NCBI GenBank assembly: GCA_021809235.1
Contig: JAKBAG010000041.1
Location: 1 to 16,710, forward strand
Reading direction: 5' to 3'
Origin: Acidobacteriota bacterium
Lineage (GTDB): Bacteria > Acidobacteriota > Terriglobia > Terriglobales > Acidobacteriaceae
DNA length: 16,710 bases
Shown here: piece after piece, positions 13,607 to 16,710 of the stretch
Layout: the number at the start of each line of letters is the position of its first letter
Position numbering within the stretch: position 1 is the first letter of the stretch
Notes under the pieces: model-generated
Told to the model about the DNA's origin: nothing
The model's input: only the letters and a program-made list of their open reading frames with translations
Databases searched by the model: none
Position numbers and translations under genes: made by a program

Positions 13607-15417
13607 TAGTGTACGGCATGCGTGGGCTCTGCGATCCTCCGGCGGTCGATCCACGCTCCAGCCAGCAGGATGAGCAAGGCACACAGGCTGATGCGACTGC
13701 CCCAGATCCGCTCCGGTGTCGGTGTCCATTGCAGATCGATGCGATTGGCTCCCGAGGCAACCGCCACCACGATTAGCCCATCGTCACGCTGAGCCGCCTC
13801 CACTGCCGGATGGCCGTTGACCGACAGATGCCAGGCAGGAAACCGACGCAGCCGCAGGACGAGAAATCCAGCCCGGGGAGCATGCAGATCCAGGGTCATG
13901 TGTTTCCCATTCCAGCCAGGCTCACCGACTGTTGCCAGGCAGTTGTTCCCCACCTCGCTCCATTGTCTCTGGCCGTCGGCATCGACGGTGCCAAGCGGCT
14001 GTTGGGGAGTGGCAAGCAGGCAGCCCGCAGGCAGGCCTGCCGCCAGCTCCGCATTGTCCGCTGCACTCGGCGTGTACTCATCGGTGGGCGGCGCACCCTG
14101 CTGCTGATCCACGACCAGCTGCGCTGCAACATTATCCTCGCTGTCGCAGGGCTGATGCAGCAGCAGGAAGCTGGCACCGGCGGCCAGCAGCACACCAGCG
14201 CACAGAATGCGTGTCCGCTGCCTGCGGCTGCAGGGCTTGAGCGACACCGCAAGAAAGTTGCCCAGCGGTGCGGTGAGCACGATCGTCAGCCGCCAGGGAA
14301 ACTGCAGAAACTGCATTTTGGGAAGCAGATGCCACAGGAATTGGGAAGGCGGAAGCTGCATTCCCAATGTCACGGGCAGCAGCAGCAGCAGCGGCAGCCA
14401 GAAGCGCCGATCCCGACGGTGTAGAGCTCCGGAGCGATAGGCCAGCCAGCAAGCCAGCGACGCAATCAGGACCGTGAGCAGGACAATCCACGAGGCGCGA
14501 TGCAGGACGGAATCATGAAACGCCATCTCCGGAACTGCATGACGAGCAAACAGCCAGCTATCCTCGATCCGCATGCCGATGGCATTGGCGGCATCGATCT
14601 GGACCCAGCGCTGCTCCAGCGCAGCGGGAACCAGATAAAACGCAGCCAGTCCCAACCCCAGCAGCACAGCAAGCAGGGCGCGACCCAGGGGCCAGACGGC
14701 TCGCTCCGCGGCAGCGACAATGAGGACAATCCCGGCCAGCGTGTAGCACAGCATCACTCCGGATGGAGCATTGATGAGCCAGCAGGCGGCAATCACCACC
14801 GCAAGCCAACGCGTGGCCGGGCTCCAGATGCCAGCAGTTCCCTTCCCTGCCTGCTCTGCGCACGGCGGCGTCCCGCTGCCGGAACTGGCTTTTGCGCTGT
14901 AAAGCATGGCCAGCGGAAAGCAGGGTGCCGCTGCAAGCTCTGCCAATGCACTACGCTCAAAGGCGGTGAACAAGGCATAGGGCGCAAGGACGGCAAGCAC
15001 TCCAGCCACCGAAGCTAAATCGTCGGGCAGCCACTCGCGCGCCAGTCGCTCCGTGGCCATTCCCGTGGCCACCAGCGCAAGCCAGACAAAGCCCCATGTG
15101 GCAATGGTCCATCCCTGAGCGCCGGAGCCAGACAGAGCACCCAGTGCTGCTCCCAGCAGCCAACTGAGCGGGGGATAAAAGACAAATCGTGGCTCACCGG
15201 CCTGCCAGGCAGGGGTCTGCGCCCACTCCGGCAACATCACTCCCTGATGCCAGGCGTGGACCACATTCAGCCAGGAAACCAGATGAAAGTCGTAATCGTG
15301 ACCACAGCTGACAGTGGCATGCATGCCGGCGGCCGTCAGCACCAGTGCCGTCAGCCCCATCCAGCGCGCAGACCATAGCCTTAGCCCGAGGATTCGCGCC
15401 GGATGAAAGACGGTCAT
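13606..15417 (-). CDS. Large polytopic membrane protein, PTPS-related/oligosaccharyltransferase-like
   Basis: This protein of 603 residues has roughly ten or more hydrophobic segments and then a soluble C-terminal part (about 440-575) with a beta-rich GFLVLRLRRFPAWHLSVNG segment, ending in another membrane helix. The early GHDYDFHLVSWLNVVHAWHQ (39-58) and GEPRFVFYPPLSWLLGA (74-90) stretches are typical of the '6-pyruvoyl-tetrahydropterin synthase-related' membrane family. Despite that name it is not a pterin enzyme. The Asp-containing first loop and general layout resemble GT-C glycosyltransferases that use polyprenyl-phosphate sugars, but no activity is proven. The start at 15417 is chosen because the membrane anchor follows directly; the frame extends to 15531 but would overlap the acylase, and the ribosome-binding site is weak. 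It lies 43 bp behind the acylase gene and overlaps the prenyl synthase, so a lipid-linked sugar role is an inference. Confidence 0.72.
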   Translation of the reverse strand: MTVFHPARILGLRLWSARWMGLTALVLTAAGMHATVSCGHDYDFHLVSWLNVVHAWHQGVMLPEWAQTPAWQAGEPRFVFYPPLSWLLGAALGALSGSGAQGWTIATWGFVWLALVATGMATERLAREWLPDDLASVAGVLAVLAPYALFTAFERSALAELAAAPCFPLAMLYSAKASSGSGTPPCAEQAGKGTAGIWSPATRWLAVVIAACWLINAPSGVMLCYTLAGIVLIVAAAERAVWPLGRALLAVLLGLGLAAFYLVPAALEQRWVQIDAANAIGMRIEDSWLFARHAVPEMAFHDSVLHRASWIVLLTVLIASLACWLAYRSGALHRRDRRFWLPLLLLLPVTLGMQLPPSQFLWHLLPKMQFLQFPWRLTIVLTAPLGNFLAVSLKPCSRRQRTRILCAGVLLAAGASFLLLHQPCDSEDNVAAQLVVDQQQGAPPTDEYTPSAADNAELAAGLPAGCLLATPQQPLGTVDADGQRQWSEVGNNCLATVGEPGWNGKHMTLDLHAPRAGFLVLRLRRFPAWHLSVNGHPAVEAAQRDDGLIVVAVASGANRIDLQWTPTPERIWGSRISLCALLILLAGAWIDRRRIAEPTHAVH

Positions 15418-15460
15418 CCATCGGGAAAGCTTCTGGGAGCTTGCTCTTAGGACCAACCCA

Positions 15461-16710
15461 TCACTCCGGCAGCAGATGCAGCGTGTGCGTGGTGTGTGCC
15501 TGCACAGCGCTGTGGGAGAATGGCAGCGCAAAGGTCGTGCCGCCGTACCAACTCATCCATTGATCACGAAACCAGGGACTGAGCGGATTCGAGCTTTCTC
15601 CGAGCACGATATTCTCCGTGGAGGCATCGGGATCGCTCCAGTCCATCGTAAATCGCTGGCTGGGTCCGAAGGCACGGCCAACCTGCTTGATGGTCGTCGT
15701 ATCTCCGCTCTGCGGCCAGGGTCCCGTTCCTGCCCAGGCACTCACCTGCGGCAACCATCCAAGCAGCGGCCCCAGCAACGGATGCTCCAGATCCACAACG
15801 TGCCAGCGACCGTAGCGCCAGGCATTCAGGTCGCCGGTCGATCTTCCCTGCTCCATGCCCTGCCGCACGGCATCGGTAAGCAGGGCATTCCAGTCGCGAT
15901 AGCGCGCAGGAAGCCACGGGCTGCGTGGCGTGTCTCCGCCGTGCATGAGGATCTCCTCCTCGGCAAAGTTGGACTCCGACCATCGATAGAGGGCCGCATC
16001 CCGGCCCAGCCTCGGCTTCAGGATCAGCGGCCAGAATGCCTTCCGTGCCCAGGCAACAATCGATGCCGCCGGGGAATCGGTCGTCACCCGTCCATCCCAG
16101 TTGTGCAGCAGCAGGGCCGCCTGCCGCAGTCTTCCATCTACGGGCTCAGTGTGGTCAATGGCATCGGCAAAGCGATGCGCCAGCTCCAGATCCACACCGC
16201 TGTAGATATCCGTCTGCACGGCCAGCATCTGCTGACGGGTCAATGCAGAACGCCCGTCCAGATCCTGGTAGATGCGTTCAATCCGGTACGGATCGGCCCA
16301 CTCCAGCGTCAGCGGATACTGCGTATCATCGGGCGTGACGCGTGCATTGGCCGTGGCCAGCAACCCGGAAGGCGGATCGTAGGCATTCGGCATCTGGTCA
16401 AAGGGAATGTAGCCATGCCACTCATGGTCAGGGTCGGCGATAGGCAATCCCTGCAGCCCGTTGGGTCGCAGCGGAACCTTGCCAATGGCATGGTAGGCAA
16501 TATGTCCAGCATCGTCGGCATAGACCACATTTTGTGTCGGCCAGCACCAGGCCTCCATTGCCATGGAGAACTGCTGCCAGTTCTCCGCTGTGTTAATTGA
16601 ATAGATGGGAATTGCCGCCAGGGCCGGATCATAGAGTGTCCAGCGAAGCGCAATGGCCTGCCGATGGGTACGTACCACCGGATTCAGCAGCGGGCCATGC
16701 GCGGTCAACG
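15461..16710 (-). CDS. Penicillin-acylase-family Ntn hydrolase, C-terminal part
   Basis: The gene enters from the right edge (reading leftward); about 416 codons are visible, ending in TGA at 15463-15461. Features of the acylase beta chain are the early TAHGPLLN segment, then NWQQFSMAMEAWCWPTQNVVYAD, followed by GHIAYHAIGKVPLRP, ATANARVTPDD, and EWADPYRIERIYQDLDG. The signal peptide, alpha chain and the autocatalytic Ser at the beta-chain start lie outside the window. Family members are periplasmic or secreted and hydrolyse amide bonds in penicillins, acyl-homoserine lactones, glutaryl compounds or cyclic lipopeptides; the substrate cannot be read from this fragment. The apparent start at 16708 is only an internal Leu (TTG) codon. 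It heads a three-gene run with the membrane protein and the prenyl synthase. Confidence 0.88.
   Translation of the reverse strand, partial: LTAHGPLLNPVVRTHRQAIALRWTLYDPALAAIPIYSINTAENWQQFSMAMEAWCWPTQNVVYADDAGHIAYHAIGKVPLRPNGLQGLPIADPDHEWHGYIPFDQMPNAYDPPSGLLATANARVTPDDTQYPLTLEWADPYRIERIYQDLDGRSALTRQQMLAVQTDIYSGVDLELAHRFADAIDHTEPVDGRLRQAALLLHNWDGRVTTDSPAASIVAWARKAFWPLILKPRLGRDAALYRWSESNFAEEEILMHGGDTPRSPWLPARYRDWNALLTDAVRQGMEQGRSTGDLNAWRYGRWHVVDLEHPLLGPLLGWLPQVSAWAGTGPWPQSGDTTTIKQVGRAFGPSQRFTMDWSDPDASTENIVLGESSNPLSPWFRDQWMSWYGGTTFALPFSHSAVQAHTTHTLHLLPE

Noticed and set aside
12521..13609. Plus-strand open frame opposite the prenyl synthase and DUF59 genes
   Set aside because: It covers two well-recognised minus-strand genes and shows no family features of its own.
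13607..13729. N-terminal extension of the prenyl synthase
   Set aside because: It lies entirely within the end of the upstream membrane-protein gene and does not resemble the family; the TAATG junction gives a better start.
15476..16600. Plus-strand open frame opposite the acylase
   Set aside because: It is antisense to a clear penicillin-acylase-family coding region; the composition is Arg/Gln/Gly-rich and uninformative.

Overview
The window (about 16.7 kb, moderately GC-rich, tightly packed genes on both strands) looks like chromosomal DNA of a member of the Acidobacteriota, probably class Terriglobia. That is an inference from gene style: a dihydrodipicolinate-synthase-like protein with a long internal insertion, a two-subunit KorAB, and a large 'PTPS-related' membrane protein of a type common in that group. 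There are no rRNA or tRNA genes, no insertion sequence, no CRISPR array and no phage genes.

Left part, plus strand (1-9036): the 3' end of a DapA-superfamily aldolase; korA-korB, the two subunits of a 2-oxoglutarate (2-oxoacid):ferredoxin oxidoreductase; a 351-bp intergenic stretch holding a perfect 24-bp inverted repeat; then a formate module. The module is a 1002-residue molybdenum/iron-sulfur formate dehydrogenase, a 167-residue DUF1641 protein and an OFA-family (oxalate/formate) major-facilitator transporter. The dehydrogenase and DUF1641 pair matches the non-canonical ForC/ForE formate:menaquinone oxidoreductases described from Bacillus subtilis, including the diagnostic Gln in place of the active-site His.

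Middle part (9037-12594): a probable nitrosative-stress and Fe-S repair cluster. On the minus strand lie a Crp/Fnr-type regulator with an FNR-like recognition helix but no Fe-S cysteines and, downstream, an NnrS-like haem-copper membrane protein. Diverging on the plus strand is a RIC/YtfE/ScdA di-iron repair protein. Converging on it is a MIP18/DUF59 (SufT-like) Fe-S assembly factor. Between the last two genes is a striking 111-bp nested inverted-repeat element.

Right part, minus strand (12710-16710): an apparent operon transcribed right to left. It encodes a penicillin-acylase-family Ntn hydrolase (its N-terminal part lies beyond the window), a large polytopic membrane protein resembling the membrane domain of PTPS-related/oligosaccharyl-transferase-like proteins, and an IspA-type short-chain polyprenyl diphosphate synthase. 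The last two overlap by one base (TAATG).

Taken together, the left and middle parts are dominated by Fe-S enzymes: KorAB, and ForC with five predicted clusters. Factors that build or repair Fe-S clusters under nitric oxide stress lie next to them. This grouping is suggestive but not proof of a shared regulon.
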